Shown one piece after another: positions 23,640 to 32,500 of a DNA stretch of 46,101 nucleotides. This DNA comes from JADLCB01 sp964398315 (GTDB lineage: Bacteria; Planctomycetota; Phycisphaerae; Tepidisphaerales; Tepidisphaeraceae): positions 1 through 46,101 of the forward strand of contig CAYNMV010000035.1 in the NCBI GenBank assembly GCA_964398315.1, in the 5' to 3' direction. The stretch's first letter is position 1. Each line of letters starts with the position of its first letter. Below the pieces are notes generated by a model that worked only from the letters and a program-made list of their open reading frames with translations, ran no database searches and was not told where the DNA came from. A program made the translations under genes and the position numbers.

Positions 23640-24599
23640 ATGGCTATACAGCAGATGGCTCCACAGCAGTTTGACGCCGCCATCTTCGGCCTGATCGTCG
23701 CCGACCTGATTGCCAGCCCCATGGACCTGCGCCACCCGCCGCCCCCCGGCGGGCTGGTTGTCACCGAATCGATCACCTTCACCACCGGGGGCAACGTCTC
23801 CAACACCGGTATCGCCATGGCCAGGCTTGGCGCCAGGGTGGCGGCGGCGGGGCTGGTGGGCGAAGACACTCTCGGCCGCAGCGTCCTGGCCCGCCTGAAC
23901 GAAGCGGGGCTGGATACCACGGCCGTCTTCACCACCGATCGCGCCCAGACCAGCGCCACCGTCGTTGCCGTTGAGCCGGGCGGTGAGCGCGTCTTCTTCC
24001 ACACGCCCGGCACGACGACCCTGATCGACCCGGCGGTTTTCGAGCGCTGTTTTGACCTGTTCGCCCGCAGCGCGCTGGTGCAGATCGGCTATTTTGGCCT
24101 GCTGCCAGGCCTGACGCCTCACCTGCCGCCGCTGCTGGCGAAGTTGAAGCAGCATGCGCCGCAGACAAAGCTCGCGCTGGATACGGTCAACCCGCCGGAT
24201 GACTGGCCGCTGCTGGAGCCGATCCTGCCGTACCTGGATATTTTCGCCCCCAGCCGGGCCGAGGCCCGGCACTTGACCGGCCAGACCGATCCGGCGCGCA
24301 TGGTCGAGCACTTTCGCCGACACATGCCGCGGGGGCTGATCGGGATCAAGCTCGATGCAGAAGGTTGCTATCTGGATGATGGCCAGCGGGCGGTTTTCTG
24401 CCCGGCTTACCAAATCGATTGCATCGACACGACAGGCGCGGGCGATACCTGGTACGCCGGTTTGCTGATGGGACTGAAGCAGGGGATGCCGCTGGAGCAG
24501 ATGGGCCGCTTCGCCAACCGCGCTGCCGCCGACTGCTGCACGGCCATCGGGGCGTCGGCCGGGGTGCGTTCGTTTGCCGAGACGCTCGCGCGGGTGTAG
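23640..24599 (+). CDS. PfkB family carbohydrate kinase
   Basis: A 319-residue ribokinase-like enzyme. The substrate-side motif TTGGNVSNTGIAMARLGA (about 47-64) and the catalytic DTTGAGDTWYAGLLMG (263-278, base Asp in GAGD) are both intact. Residues between (FDLFARSALVQIGYFGLLPG, FAPSRAEARHLTG) fit the group. The start is the ATG at 23640 with AGGAG about 11 nt upstream; an in-frame start at 23583 would add a basic, unlikely leader. The lipoprotein genes follow 11 nt downstream. It may phosphorylate a sugar or nucleoside; the substrate cannot be called. Confidence 0.9.
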   Translation: MAIQQMAPQQFDAAIFGLIVADLIASPMDLRHPPPPGGLVVTESITFTTGGNVSNTGIAMARLGARVAAAGLVGEDTLGRSVLARLNEAGLDTTAVFTTDRAQTSATVVAVEPGGERVFFHTPGTTTLIDPAVFERCFDLFARSALVQIGYFGLLPGLTPHLPPLLAKLKQHAPQTKLALDTVNPPDDWPLLEPILPYLDIFAPSRAEARHLTGQTDPARMVEHFRRHMPRGLIGIKLDAEGCYLDDGQRAVFCPAYQIDCIDTTGAGDTWYAGLLMGLKQGMPLEQMGRFANRAAADCCTAIGASAGVRSFAETLARV

Positions 24600-24610
24600 A
24601 AGTCGCATAC

Positions 24611-25222
24611 ATGATGAGATGGTTCGCGATCCTGCCGATGCTGCTGCTGGCTGGCTGCGCCCAGTTTGAGAAGAACCCCGCCCGTTACGGCGGCCTGGCC
24701 GGCCAGAAGGTGGGGATCATGGTCTGGGCGCCGCAGGCGGTGAAGATCGACTTCTCCAGCGTGCAGCTTGATGTGGCCAAGGGGGTGCAATCCAAGCTGC
24801 AACAGGCCACGCGGGAGGCGCGCGAGGTCAAGGGGATCACCTTCCCGGTCCGGGCTGAGTCGATTGTCCATTACCAGCAGAGCTATCCGCAGATCGAGGC
24901 CATGCCCATCGAGCGGGTGGCCCCCAAGCTGGGGGGCGTGGACCGGCTGATTTATATCGAGGTCAATGACCTGCGCACCCGCACCAGCAGCGCTGCGCTG
25001 AATCTCTACCGCGGGCGCATGAGCGGCACGATCAAGGTGGTGGAGGTCATTGACGGCCAGGGCCGAGTGGCCTACGAGGAGACGGACATCGTCGCGGTCT
25101 ACCCCGAGGATGCCCCCGAGGCCGGCACGCCCAATCTCGATGACTACCGCACCTACCGCGGCGTGGTTGATGCCTTCACAACCCAGGTGGCGGTGCGGTT
25201 CTTCTCGCATTACAGGAACTGA
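24611..25222 (+). CDS. Lipoprotein, first of three in tandem
   Basis: A 203-residue protein with a lipoprotein signal peptide ending LLLAGC (lipidated Cys16). The mature part begins QFEKNPARYGG and has GQKVGIMVW, then an alternating alpha/beta pattern with LIYIEVNDLRTRT (about 117-129). This resembles the fold of CsgG/LpoB-like periplasmic domains, which I offer as weak inference. It follows the PfkB gene by 11 nt. The next lipoprotein starts 26 nt downstream, so the three lipoprotein genes may be one unit. Confidence 0.72.
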   Translation: MMRWFAILPMLLLAGCAQFEKNPARYGGLAGQKVGIMVWAPQAVKIDFSSVQLDVAKGVQSKLQQATREAREVKGITFPVRAESIVHYQQSYPQIEAMPIERVAPKLGGVDRLIYIEVNDLRTRTSSAALNLYRGRMSGTIKVVEVIDGQGRVAYEETDIVAVYPEDAPEAGTPNLDDYRTYRGVVDAFTTQVAVRFFSHYRN

Positions 25223-25248
25223 ATGAGTGGGGCGGATTGAGGTGATTC

Positions 25249-25884
25249 ATGCGGGCGATTTCCCTGGTGATCCTGCTGTTTCTGGCCGGGTGCAATGTGG
25301 TTGGCGCGGTGGGGTATGCGGTCTCCGGGCCGCCGAAGCAGCCGGCGGCGTACAAGCCGCAGGCTCGGCCAACCCTGGTGATCGTGGAGAACTATCGCGC
25401 GCCGTCGGCGGTGGCGATGGATGCCGACCGTTTCGGGCAGTTGCTGACCGATGAACTGCGGACCAACCGGGTTGTGCCGCTGGTGGATGCCGGCCGGCTC
25501 TACGCCCTGCGCGAGCGCCAGGGGGCGGCGTATGCACAGATGAAGGTGTCGGAAATTGCCCGCGAGGTGGGAGCCGAGCAGGTGATTTACGTCGACCTGG
25601 CCACATCCGATGTCGAGCAGGCTGCCGGGCGGATGATGCGGGGGCGCATGGCCTTCCGTATCAAGGTGGTGGATGCCGCTACCGGGCACACCCTCTGGCC
25701 GGAGGATGCGGCCGATGGCCATCCGCTGGTGTACGAGACCCCGATGCTGCACATCACCGAAACGGATCGCCCCGAGATGCTCCGCTCCCGCATGCTGCAG
25801 GAGATGGCCGCCAAAACCGCCCGCCTTTTCTATGACTGGAAGCCGGCCGACATCACCGAGGCCCACAAGGGCACGGCGGGATAG
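25249..25884 (+). CDS. Lipoprotein, second of three in tandem
   Basis: A 211-residue protein. The signal peptide ends LLFLAGC (Cys15). The mature part has a Pro-rich linker (SGPPKQPAAYKPQARP), then TLVIVENYRAPSAV, VIYVDLATSDVEQAAGRMMRG (in part, about 108-128) and a conserved-looking VVDAATGHTLWPED. The layout of short strand, helix, 'EQVIYVDL' strand and 'VVDAATG' strand parallels the first lipoprotein (RLIYIEV ... VVEVIDGQG), so the two look like diverged paralogues. Probably periplasmic or outer-membrane attached. No family name can be given. Confidence 0.72.
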   Translation: MRAISLVILLFLAGCNVVGAVGYAVSGPPKQPAAYKPQARPTLVIVENYRAPSAVAMDADRFGQLLTDELRTNRVVPLVDAGRLYALRERQGAAYAQMKVSEIAREVGAEQVIYVDLATSDVEQAAGRMMRGRMAFRIKVVDAATGHTLWPEDAADGHPLVYETPMLHITETDRPEMLRSRMLQEMAAKTARLFYDWKPADITEAHKGTAG

Positions 25885-26115
25885 CATCACAAGCACCAGC
25901 CTGCCTTGTCACATCTCCCGGGGGAAAGCGGTGACACAGCCGCCGCCCTGCCGGGCGGGGGCGAGATGGCATCGCGCCCGGCCAGCCTGGGGGCACGGGC
26001 AAATCCCTCATTTTGTTTGAACCTTTCTCCGATCCGGCGGACTTCATGTGTGCCGGCGCCTGCCGCACCGAGGCGTGCGGGCCGGCGGTTTCTCATCCGA
26101 GGAAGGAGCACGTTC
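25885..26115. other. Spacer between second and third lipoprotein genes
   Basis: A 231-nt gap with a GC hairpin (CCGCCC-TGC-CGGGCGG near 25945-25965, no T-tract), a short T-rich stretch near 26012-26020, and the strong Shine-Dalgarno GGAAGGAG at 26101-26108 for the third lipoprotein. No coding sequence is recognised. Confidence 0.4.
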
Positions 26116-26940
26116 ATGCGCCGAGCCGCTGCATCGATCGTCTGTGGTCTGCTGATCGCCTGTTTGGGCTGCACCCAGGTTGGCCTGTCCAGCCGCGAGC
26201 AGCCCGGGCAGGATTTTTCCACCTACATTCACTCGCTGTATGACCAGCCGGCCGCGCCAGCCGCGGGCGAGACGACGCTGCGGCAGGCGGATTTCCCCGT
26301 GCGGCTGGCGGTGGCCCAGATCGGCGAGGTGGCGCCGCCGGAGACACTGATGCAGAGGCTGCAGCGCCAGCATGGCCTGTTTGAGCGGGTAGAGCCGTTG
26401 CCGGGCGATGGCATGCCTGCGGTTGCCCCGGTCTATCTCTCCCATCGCCTCTCGCCGGATGAAAGCCAGCGGCTGCAACGCGAGCACCTGGAGCGCTCGC
26501 GGGAGGCGCTGCACGCCCACACCACCCGCATGCGGCAGATGGCCCGTGACATGGGCATGACCCACCTGGTCATCCTTGGCGGGCGCATCGACATGGCGCA
26601 TGAGCAGAACGGCCTGGCGCTGGCCGACCTCACCATCGTCGGCGCGTTTGTCGTTCCCAGCCGCGAGATCATCGGGTCCGGCCGGGCGTCGGCGGCGATG
26701 ATCGACCTGGCCACCGGCCGCACCGTGCTGATCGCCTCAGCCCAGCAGGATGCCACCAGGTGGTCATCTGCCATCGGCCGTGAGGCTGATCAGGTGAAGC
26801 TGCTTCGCCGCATGCGGGATGACCTGGCCGGCGAACTCGCCGCCGACCTGGTGCGCCAATGCGCCCGCCGGGCTGGCATGGAACTGGATCGCAAGGGAAA
26901 CGTGCTGGCGCGGGCGGGGGAGTCACAGCCCGTTCAGTGA
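26116..26940 (+). CDS. Lipoprotein, third of three in tandem
   Basis: A 274-residue protein with a lipoprotein signal; LIAC places the lipidated Cys at 16, though Cys19 is possible. PVRLAVAQIGEVAPP (about 59-73) is the first strand. It is followed by a helix with LMQRLQRQHGLFERVEPLPG (in part) and a long amphipathic stretch with RLQREHLERSREALHAH (about 119-135). THLVILGGRIDMAHEQN and MIDLATGRTVLIASAQQ repeat the '...LxxxG / D.ATG.T' layout of the two upstream lipoproteins. The ATG at 26116 has GGAAGGAG 7 nt upstream. The frame is open back to 25906, but only this start gives a signal peptide. Confidence 0.75.
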   Translation: MRRAAASIVCGLLIACLGCTQVGLSSREQPGQDFSTYIHSLYDQPAAPAAGETTLRQADFPVRLAVAQIGEVAPPETLMQRLQRQHGLFERVEPLPGDGMPAVAPVYLSHRLSPDESQRLQREHLERSREALHAHTTRMRQMARDMGMTHLVILGGRIDMAHEQNGLALADLTIVGAFVVPSREIIGSGRASAAMIDLATGRTVLIASAQQDATRWSSAIGREADQVKLLRRMRDDLAGELAADLVRQCARRAGMELDRKGNVLARAGESQPVQ

Positions 26941-26983
26941 TGGCGCCGTTGCCGGTGGCAGCGAGCGCATGGGGCACGCGGCG

Positions 26984-27005
26984 GCCGGGCTGCACACCGC
27001 CCGGC
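26984..27005. terminator. GC hairpin between convergent genes
   Basis: GCCGGGC (26984-26990) and GCCCGGC (26999-27005) around an 8-nt loop. There is no T-tract. It lies between the third lipoprotein and the sulfotransferase, where both transcripts must end, so it may assist termination. Confidence 0.35.
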
Positions 27006-27020
27006 TGCACACCGTACGCG

Positions 27021-28241
27021 CTATACACCATACATGACGCACTCGTGCTCGAATCGGCGCAACGCCCAGTTGTAGAGACTCAGGTCGTTCTCCAGGTACT
27101 TGGCGGCGGCCTTCACTTCCGGGTCATTGAGCAGGCCGCCGGTTTCGCCGTACAGGTCTTCGGTGGTGTTGGCGCGGTTCACCGGGAACTCCACCAGGTG
27201 ATAATCGATGCTCTTGAGCTTCTTGCGCAGCAGCGCCAGCCCGCGATCGAGCTGCTCGACCACGCCCACCATGAAAAAATCGGCCAGCGTGTCACGCGCC
27301 CGCTCCAGGCTGCCACCGGGGTCGAAGTTCCGAAGCTGGTCGTGGCCGTAGCCCATCTCGAACAGCCCTGCCTCAAAGCGCAGGTACTCCTGCGGTGTCA
27401 TCTGGAGAAAATTCTCCGGCAGTGTCTTGAGGTGTTCGGCCGGGAAGCGGTGGTAATGCTTTTTCGCGTAGCGGTAATAGCTCAGGTGCCGCGCCAGCGA
27501 ATGTCGCAGGAACGTGAAGTAGAGCATCGGCCTGTTGCCGACTTTCTCGGGGAAGGCGCGGAAGTTGTGCGAGGAGATCACCTGCGCATGCGGGTGCAGG
27601 GGCACCTGCTGCTGGAGGAAATCCTCCTTCTGCTGGATGTACGGATCATTCACGTACAACGGCTGGTAGCGGTAGCCGAAGCTTTCAATGAGCAGGTCAT
27701 TGGTGGATGAGCCGCCGTTCTTGGGCACGTGCACATGCACCAGCAGGGGGCTGGTCAACTGCTCGAACGGTATCTCCTTGGCGCGCTTGACGTAGTAGTC
27801 GGGAAAGAAATCGGCGGTTTCCAGCGGCAGCTTCACGCGCACCCAGCCATCGGTGATCGAGTCGGCCCAGATCTGCCGGCTCAGCAGGCGCGCCCCATCC
27901 AGCCACCCCATCAACTGGTTGCCGATACCATCCCAGATGATGATCAGGTCGTAGCGGGTGTCGTGGCGGTCGGGATTGGCGAAGGTGCGGTCGCGCACGC
28001 CGACCGGCACATCGGGGAAGCGCCGGCGCACGCGCTCGGCGGCGTCGTGGGTGCCGGCGGCGATGAAGACCTGCGCACCGGCCTGCTGAAGGCCATGCAC
28101 CAGGACCGAAACCGTATCGCCGCAAATGAGGATGCGCTTGCCCTCAAGGCGCGGATGCACCCGGAGGAAACGCTCAAGCGAATCCACCAGTGGATTTTGA
28201 TGACTGACGGTCTGCTGGCGGGGCGTGAGAAGGTCAGGCAT
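27021..28241 (-). CDS. Sulfotransferase-domain protein with N-terminal Rossmann-like domain
   Basis: A 406-residue protein. From about 166 it has the PAPS-dependent sulfotransferase signatures: VHVPKNGGSSTNDLL (170-184; 5'-phosphosulfate loop with Lys174) and FTFLRHSLARHLSYYRYAKK (in part, about 242-260; 3'-phosphate site with Arg and Ser). These enzymes transfer sulfate to sugars or proteins. Residues 30-160 (RLEGKRILICGDTVSVLV, YDLIIIWDG) look like a degenerate SAM-methyltransferase or nucleotide-binding domain without a GxGxG loop. The start has AGGA 9 nt upstream. It is alone on this strand, with a 260-nt gap to lpxD. Sulfation of a cell-surface glycan fits the neighbourhood but is inference. 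Confidence 0.75.
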   Translation of the reverse strand: MPDLLTPRQQTVSHQNPLVDSLERFLRVHPRLEGKRILICGDTVSVLVHGLQQAGAQVFIAAGTHDAAERVRRRFPDVPVGVRDRTFANPDRHDTRYDLIIIWDGIGNQLMGWLDGARLLSRQIWADSITDGWVRVKLPLETADFFPDYYVKRAKEIPFEQLTSPLLVHVHVPKNGGSSTNDLLIESFGYRYQPLYVNDPYIQQKEDFLQQQVPLHPHAQVISSHNFRAFPEKVGNRPMLYFTFLRHSLARHLSYYRYAKKHYHRFPAEHLKTLPENFLQMTPQEYLRFEAGLFEMGYGHDQLRNFDPGGSLERARDTLADFFMVGVVEQLDRGLALLRKKLKSIDYHLVEFPVNRANTTEDLYGETGGLLNDPEVKAAAKYLENDLSLYNWALRRFEHECVMYGV

Positions 28242-28507
28242 GCGGATGGTTCCTGGGATTACACAATCAGGCCCACCAGTTTAACACGGGTACGGTAGTG
28301 GCGCAAACGGCATCACCGGCGAAATCGCATGATTCCGGCGGGCAACCCCGCAAAGCGCAACACAAGCCACCTGTCATGTGGGGATCCCGACCGGTGCGGG
28401 CTGTCGATCCAGATCCCATCGGGGTGTAGGAAAATTGCTGGCAGGGTGGGGCGCACAAACTGCAAAACCCGCATCCTGAAAAGGGGCGGCTGGCAAATCA
28501 CCGGGCT
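28242..28507. other. Gap between sulfotransferase and lpxD
   Basis: 266 nt on the strand between two minus-strand genes. No ORF resembles a protein family and no clear terminator, tRNA or promoter stands out. Confidence 0.4.
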
Positions 28508-29500
28508 CTATCCCGCCTGGGACGGATTCTCGTTCCCCGCGGCCTTGAGCTGCTCAACCTGGCGTTCGAGCTTGCGCAGTCGATCGACCAGGTCAGGAAG
28601 CTGGGTCGTGTGCAGCAGCACCCGGCGGGCGAGATTGGCCGGCATGGCAGGGGTGCCGAGCAGCGTCTGGCCATCTTCCACGTCGGACATCACGCCGGAC
28701 TTGGCGCCCACGGTCACGCGGTCGCCGATTTTCAGGTGTCCGGCGATGCCAACCTGGCCGGCGATGGTGGCGTACTGGCCAATCGTGGTTGAGCCGGCGA
28801 TGCCGGTCTGGGCGACCAGCAGCGAGTGCGGCCCAATCTGGACGCCGTGGCCGATCATCACCAGGGCATCCAGCTTGGTCCCCCGGCCGATGCGGGTGGT
28901 TCCCAGCGCAGCACGGGCGATGACGCAATTGGCGCCGATCTCAACATCATCCTCCAGAACGACGTTACCAACTTGCGGAATCTTGTGATGGGCGCCTTCG
29001 TGAAAGCTGTAGCCGTAGCCATCAGCGCCGATGGTTGTGCCGCCGTGGAGGATCACGCGGTCGCCGAGCACGCAATCATCATAGACGGTGACATTGGGAT
29101 AGAGGATGCAGTCATCGCCGATGACGACGCGCGGGCCCACGTAGACGCCGGGGTAGATCGTTGGGTTTTTGCCGATTTGTGCGGTCGGGTCGATCACCGC
29201 CTGCGGGTGGATCCCCTCGAACGGGTGCCGGCGAAAACCGTGCAGTGCCACCACCGCCTGGCGGAAGGCAAAGTAGGGATCCTTGGCCCGCAGCAGGGTC
29301 ACGCGGTCGCTCTTTTCGCTCTGGCCGACGATGACGGCCGAGGCGTTGGTGGTGGCGAGTTGCCTGGCGTAGCGGGCATTGGACAGGAAGCTCAGCTCCC
29401 CCGGCTGGGCCTGCTCCAGCGTGTTGATGCGCGTGACCTCAATCGATCCGTCGCCCACCACTTCCGCGTTGATCTGCTGTGCCAGTTCATCGAGTTTCAT
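28508..29500 (-). CDS. lpxD: UDP-3-O-acylglucosamine N-acyltransferase
   Basis: A 330-residue enzyme of lipid A synthesis: it adds the second 3-hydroxyacyl chain, at N2, to UDP-3-O-acylglucosamine. The N-terminal uridine-binding domain (1-100, ELSFLSNARYARQL) is followed by a left-handed beta-helix of hexapeptide repeats (IHPQAVIDPTAQIG through VGIAGHLKIGDRVTVGAKSG, in part). The catalytic His region is DALVMIGHGVQIG, and GADGYGYSF is the conserved block before it. A C-terminal helix (LVDRLRKLERQVEQLKA) ends the trimerisation part. The ATG at 29500 has GGAG about 5 nt upstream. Its presence argues for an outer membrane with lipid A. Confidence 0.97.
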   Translation of the reverse strand: MKLDELAQQINAEVVGDGSIEVTRINTLEQAQPGELSFLSNARYARQLATTNASAVIVGQSEKSDRVTLLRAKDPYFAFRQAVVALHGFRRHPFEGIHPQAVIDPTAQIGKNPTIYPGVYVGPRVVIGDDCILYPNVTVYDDCVLGDRVILHGGTTIGADGYGYSFHEGAHHKIPQVGNVVLEDDVEIGANCVIARAALGTTRIGRGTKLDALVMIGHGVQIGPHSLLVAQTGIAGSTTIGQYATIAGQVGIAGHLKIGDRVTVGAKSGVMSDVEDGQTLLGTPAMPANLARRVLLHTTQLPDLVDRLRKLERQVEQLKAAGNENPSQAG

Positions 29501-29552
29501 GGTGACTCCGGCATGCGTTGTGAGTTTGCATGTTGTGGGAGGGTTCAGCGTC

Positions 29553-29561
29553 CAGAATAGC
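29553..29561 (-). promoter_or_regulatory. Possible extended -10 promoter of lpxD
   Basis: Read on the minus strand: TGC-TATTCT (29561-29553), an extended -10 motif about 50 nt before the lpxD ATG. No -35 match is needed for this class and none is evident. Confidence 0.35.
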
Positions 29562-29722
29562 AGGCCGCGGACAGCACGTGCGATGCCCATCAGCAAGTAT
29601 GATGCCCCTCACCCTGAACGCGTTGCAGGCGCTCAAGCGCCGGCCTGCGGCCGAGATGCGGCATTGTGTCCAGAATGGCGTTGTTCGGGCATTTCCTCAG
29701 CGCTGAATCCTCGCCTTCTCTC

Positions 29723-31042
29723 TCATTCCCCGGCGAACTCCTCCGGCTGATCGATGATGCGCAGGCACACCGGGGGGGCGTTGATGGTGCCGAGGGCGGC
29801 AATGCGCTTGAGCGCTTCCTGCATCGCGCCCTCGCGGGCCAGGTGCGTGGTGATGACCACCGGCACGTTGTCCGCGTCGTGGGCTTCGTGCTGGCGGATC
29901 GCGCTGAGGCTGATCCCCTGGTCGCCAAGGATGCTCGTGACCTGGGCCAGCACGCCGGGCTGGTCTTTGGCCTGGAGGCGCAGGTAGTAGCGGCTCTGAA
30001 GCTGGTCGAACGGCAGCACCTCGCCCGGGTCGGTCTGGTCCCACAGCACATTGAGCTGCTGGAACGCCGACTGCGCGGTCCCCAAGCCGATGCTGACCAG
30101 GTCCGCCACCACCGCGCTGGCGGTGGGCATGCGGCCGGCGCCGCGGCCATACCACAGGGCGTGGCCCAGGGCGTGGGAGTAGACGCTGATGGCGTTGAAG
30201 CTGCCGCTGACTTCCGCCAGCAGGTCGTTTTCGTGGACGAGGGTCGGGTGGACCCGCAGTGCGATCTTGCCGTTGACGCGCTGGCCAATCGCCAGCAGCT
30301 TGATGACGTAGCCCAGTTCCTGCGCGAAACGGATATCCAGGGCGTCCAGGCCGTCAATCCCCTGGCAGTAGATGTCGCTCTCGCTCAACTGCACGTTGAA
30401 CGCGATCGAGCCGAGGATGACCAGCTTCTGGGCTGCGTCACGTCCTTCCACATCCATGGCGGGGTTGGCTTCGGCGAAGCCCTGCTCCTGCGCTGCCTTG
30501 AGCGCCTGCTGATAGCTCCATCCGTTCTGGGTCATCTTGCTGAGGATGAAGTTGCAGGTGCCGTTGACGATGCCCAGCAGGGCATCGATGCGGTTGGCCA
30601 CCAGCCCGCGCATGAGGGCGTCGATAATCGGGATGCCGCCGCCGGCGCTGGCCTCGAAAGCGATGGCGGTGTTATTCTGGCGGGCGAGGGCGAACAGCTC
30701 ACGGCCGCGGGCGGCCAGCAGGGCCTTGTTGGCGGTGACGACCGGCTTGCCGGCCTTGAGGGCGCGCTCGACGAACGTGCCGGCCACCCCGGTGCCGCCG
30801 ATCAGTTCGATGATGACATCGGTGGCGGGGTCGTCGATGGCGGCATTGCCATCGGTGGTCATCGGCAGGTTTGCCGCCTCGGGCGGGTAGTCTTCCTTGC
30901 TCTTGACCACGACGTGGCGGAGGACAAAGTCGATGCCGGTTCGTCGCCGCAGCAGCTGGCGCTGCTGGGTGAGGAGATTGACCACGCCGCCGCCGACGGT
31001 GCCGCAGCCGAGAAGCGCAATGCCGATGGTTTTACTCGCCAT
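29723..31042 (-). CDS. hom: Homoserine dehydrogenase with ACT domain
   Basis: A 439-residue enzyme that reduces aspartate semialdehyde to homoserine, the branch point to threonine and methionine. The NAD(P)-binding loop is LLGCGTVGGG (10-19). VVTANKALLA has the conserved Lys. Then GIVNGTCNFILSKM and FAEANPAMDVEGRDAAQKL (in part) carry the substrate and catalytic residues. From about 355 (LRLQAKDQPGVLAQVTSIL) a regulatory ACT domain follows, usually threonine-sensing. The start at 31042 matches the family N-terminus; the long open frame upstream is not coding-like. A 220-nt gap to lpxD downstream suggests separate transcription. Confidence 0.97.
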   Translation of the reverse strand: MASKTIGIALLGCGTVGGGVVNLLTQQRQLLRRRTGIDFVLRHVVVKSKEDYPPEAANLPMTTDGNAAIDDPATDVIIELIGGTGVAGTFVERALKAGKPVVTANKALLAARGRELFALARQNNTAIAFEASAGGGIPIIDALMRGLVANRIDALLGIVNGTCNFILSKMTQNGWSYQQALKAAQEQGFAEANPAMDVEGRDAAQKLVILGSIAFNVQLSESDIYCQGIDGLDALDIRFAQELGYVIKLLAIGQRVNGKIALRVHPTLVHENDLLAEVSGSFNAISVYSHALGHALWYGRGAGRMPTASAVVADLVSIGLGTAQSAFQQLNVLWDQTDPGEVLPFDQLQSRYYLRLQAKDQPGVLAQVTSILGDQGISLSAIRQHEAHDADNVPVVITTHLAREGAMQEALKRIAALGTINAPPVCLRIIDQPEEFAGE

Positions 31043-31357
31043 AATGAAAATCCCACGAAAAGGAGCGGCGAGCAATGTAAGAGACAGCGCCAAGGGGGGC
31101 AAGCCGCGGGAGCGGGAAGGTCGATCCTGCCCGGCCGTGGCGATCACCATTGTGCCAGGGCATGGGTGAGATCGCTTCACATGGCGCTGCCTGGCAAGGA
31201 GCGGTTGGTGATGGGCTGGCCGGCGAAAGAGTTGCCCGGCACCTGGGCTCGGATCATCGATCACGCCACACAAGAATCGGCAATCGTGGCCGTGATGCAT
31301 TGCCCGCCTGCGCGGCGGCTCGTATATTCGCGGAGAGTTGGGCAGAATGTTGCTTCC
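31043..31357. other. Divergent intergenic region between hom and the TPR lipoprotein
   Basis: 315 nt. It contains a good promoter for the plus-strand gene (31300-31328). Nothing equally clear was found for hom on the other strand. Open frames here are extensions of the two genes and look non-coding. Confidence 0.5.
31300..31328 (+). promoter_or_regulatory. Promoter of the TPR lipoprotein gene
   Basis: TTGCCC (31300-31305), an exact 17-nt spacer and TATATT (31323-31328). Transcription would start near 31335, about 23 nt before the ATG at 31358. Confidence 0.55.
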
Positions 31358-32383
31358 ATGAAACACTTCTCCATGAAACACCTCCATTTAGCTTGTCGCA
31401 TTGTCCCGGCCGTGGTCCTGTCGCTCGCGGTGCTGGCGGGCTGTCGCCAGGAAACGCCGGCCGAGCAGGGGCCGAGCCTGGACAAGGGGATGGTGGACTA
31501 CATCCGCGGCTATGAAGCCTATCAGTCGGGCAACCGCGATGCGGCAGTCCGTGCCTTGAGGCAGGCACTGACGGACAACCCGGACCTGATCACCGCCCGG
31601 GCGCTGCTGGCTGACATCTACCGCCAGGAAGGGCGTTACGCCGAAGCGGCCCGCCATTACGAGCGGCTGACAGTGGTTGATCCGTACGATTACCTCAACT
31701 TCTATCACCTGGGCGTGTCCAACCATTTCATGGACCGCTTCAAGGCGGCCATCGCCAGCTACCTGAAGGCGGCGAACCTGCGCCCCGATGACCCCAAGAC
31801 CAACATGAACCTCGGCCTGGCGTTCATGGCGCTGGGGCAGATCGACGATGCCCTGCCTTACGCCCGGCGGGCGACGGAACTCAGCCCCAACTCCGCGGCG
31901 GCGTGGGGGAACTATGCCCTGGTGCTCGATTCCAGCGGCCAGCATGCCGAGGCCGAGGCGGCGTATCGCAAGTCGCTGGATCTGGATCCCACCGTCGCCG
32001 GCGTGCGGCTGAACTACGCGACGAACCTGATTCGCCAGAACCGGCCCAAGGAAGCGATCTCGCTGCTGGAGCCACTGGTCAAGGAGCAGCGCTCGGTGCT
32101 GGGACTGCGGCGGCTGGGCGATGCCTACGCGGCGGCCGGCCAGCCGGATCGGGCGGTTGAACAGTACCAGGCCGCGCTGCGTCTCAGCCCGCGCTACTAC
32201 CCGGCGATGAACCAGATCGCCGCCGTGCGCATCGAGCAGTACGTCAAGGGGCTTCAACTCAATGAAAAGGCCCGCCAGGAAGCACTGACCATGTGGCGCC
32301 AGAGCCTGCAAATCCAGCCCGAGCAGCCGCAGATCAGCCAGGCGCTGAAGCGCTGGGAAGAGGCCAGCCTGTTTGCGCGGTAA
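31358..32383 (+). CDS. TPR-repeat lipoprotein
   Basis: A 341-residue protein. Its signal peptide ends VLAGC, giving a lipid-modified Cys near residue 29. The mature part is almost entirely tetratricopeptide repeats, about eight (for example YQSGNRDAAVRALRQALTDNP, in part; AWGNYALVLDSSGQHAEAE; LRRLGDAYAAAGQPDRAVE), which make a superhelical scaffold for protein binding. Two in-frame ATGs, 31358 and 31373, are each followed by AAACAC (a duplicated start); the first is taken because the promoter fits both and neither has a strong Shine-Dalgarno. Possible roles are in outer-membrane assembly or secretion; the partner is unknown. Confidence 0.85.
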   Translation: MKHFSMKHLHLACRIVPAVVLSLAVLAGCRQETPAEQGPSLDKGMVDYIRGYEAYQSGNRDAAVRALRQALTDNPDLITARALLADIYRQEGRYAEAARHYERLTVVDPYDYLNFYHLGVSNHFMDRFKAAIASYLKAANLRPDDPKTNMNLGLAFMALGQIDDALPYARRATELSPNSAAAWGNYALVLDSSGQHAEAEAAYRKSLDLDPTVAGVRLNYATNLIRQNRPKEAISLLEPLVKEQRSVLGLRRLGDAYAAAGQPDRAVEQYQAALRLSPRYYPAMNQIAAVRIEQYVKGLQLNEKARQEALTMWRQSLQIQPEQPQISQALKRWEEASLFAR

Positions 32384-32500
32384 CCGCGCTGGCAGGAGAT
32401 GATCTGCCATTGTGCTGGTCGTGCGTGGGGGGAGTGTGCGCTGTGGGTGCGACCACCAGGGGCACGCCACTGCGCCATCTGCAGGCAGCCCGCCGCACGT

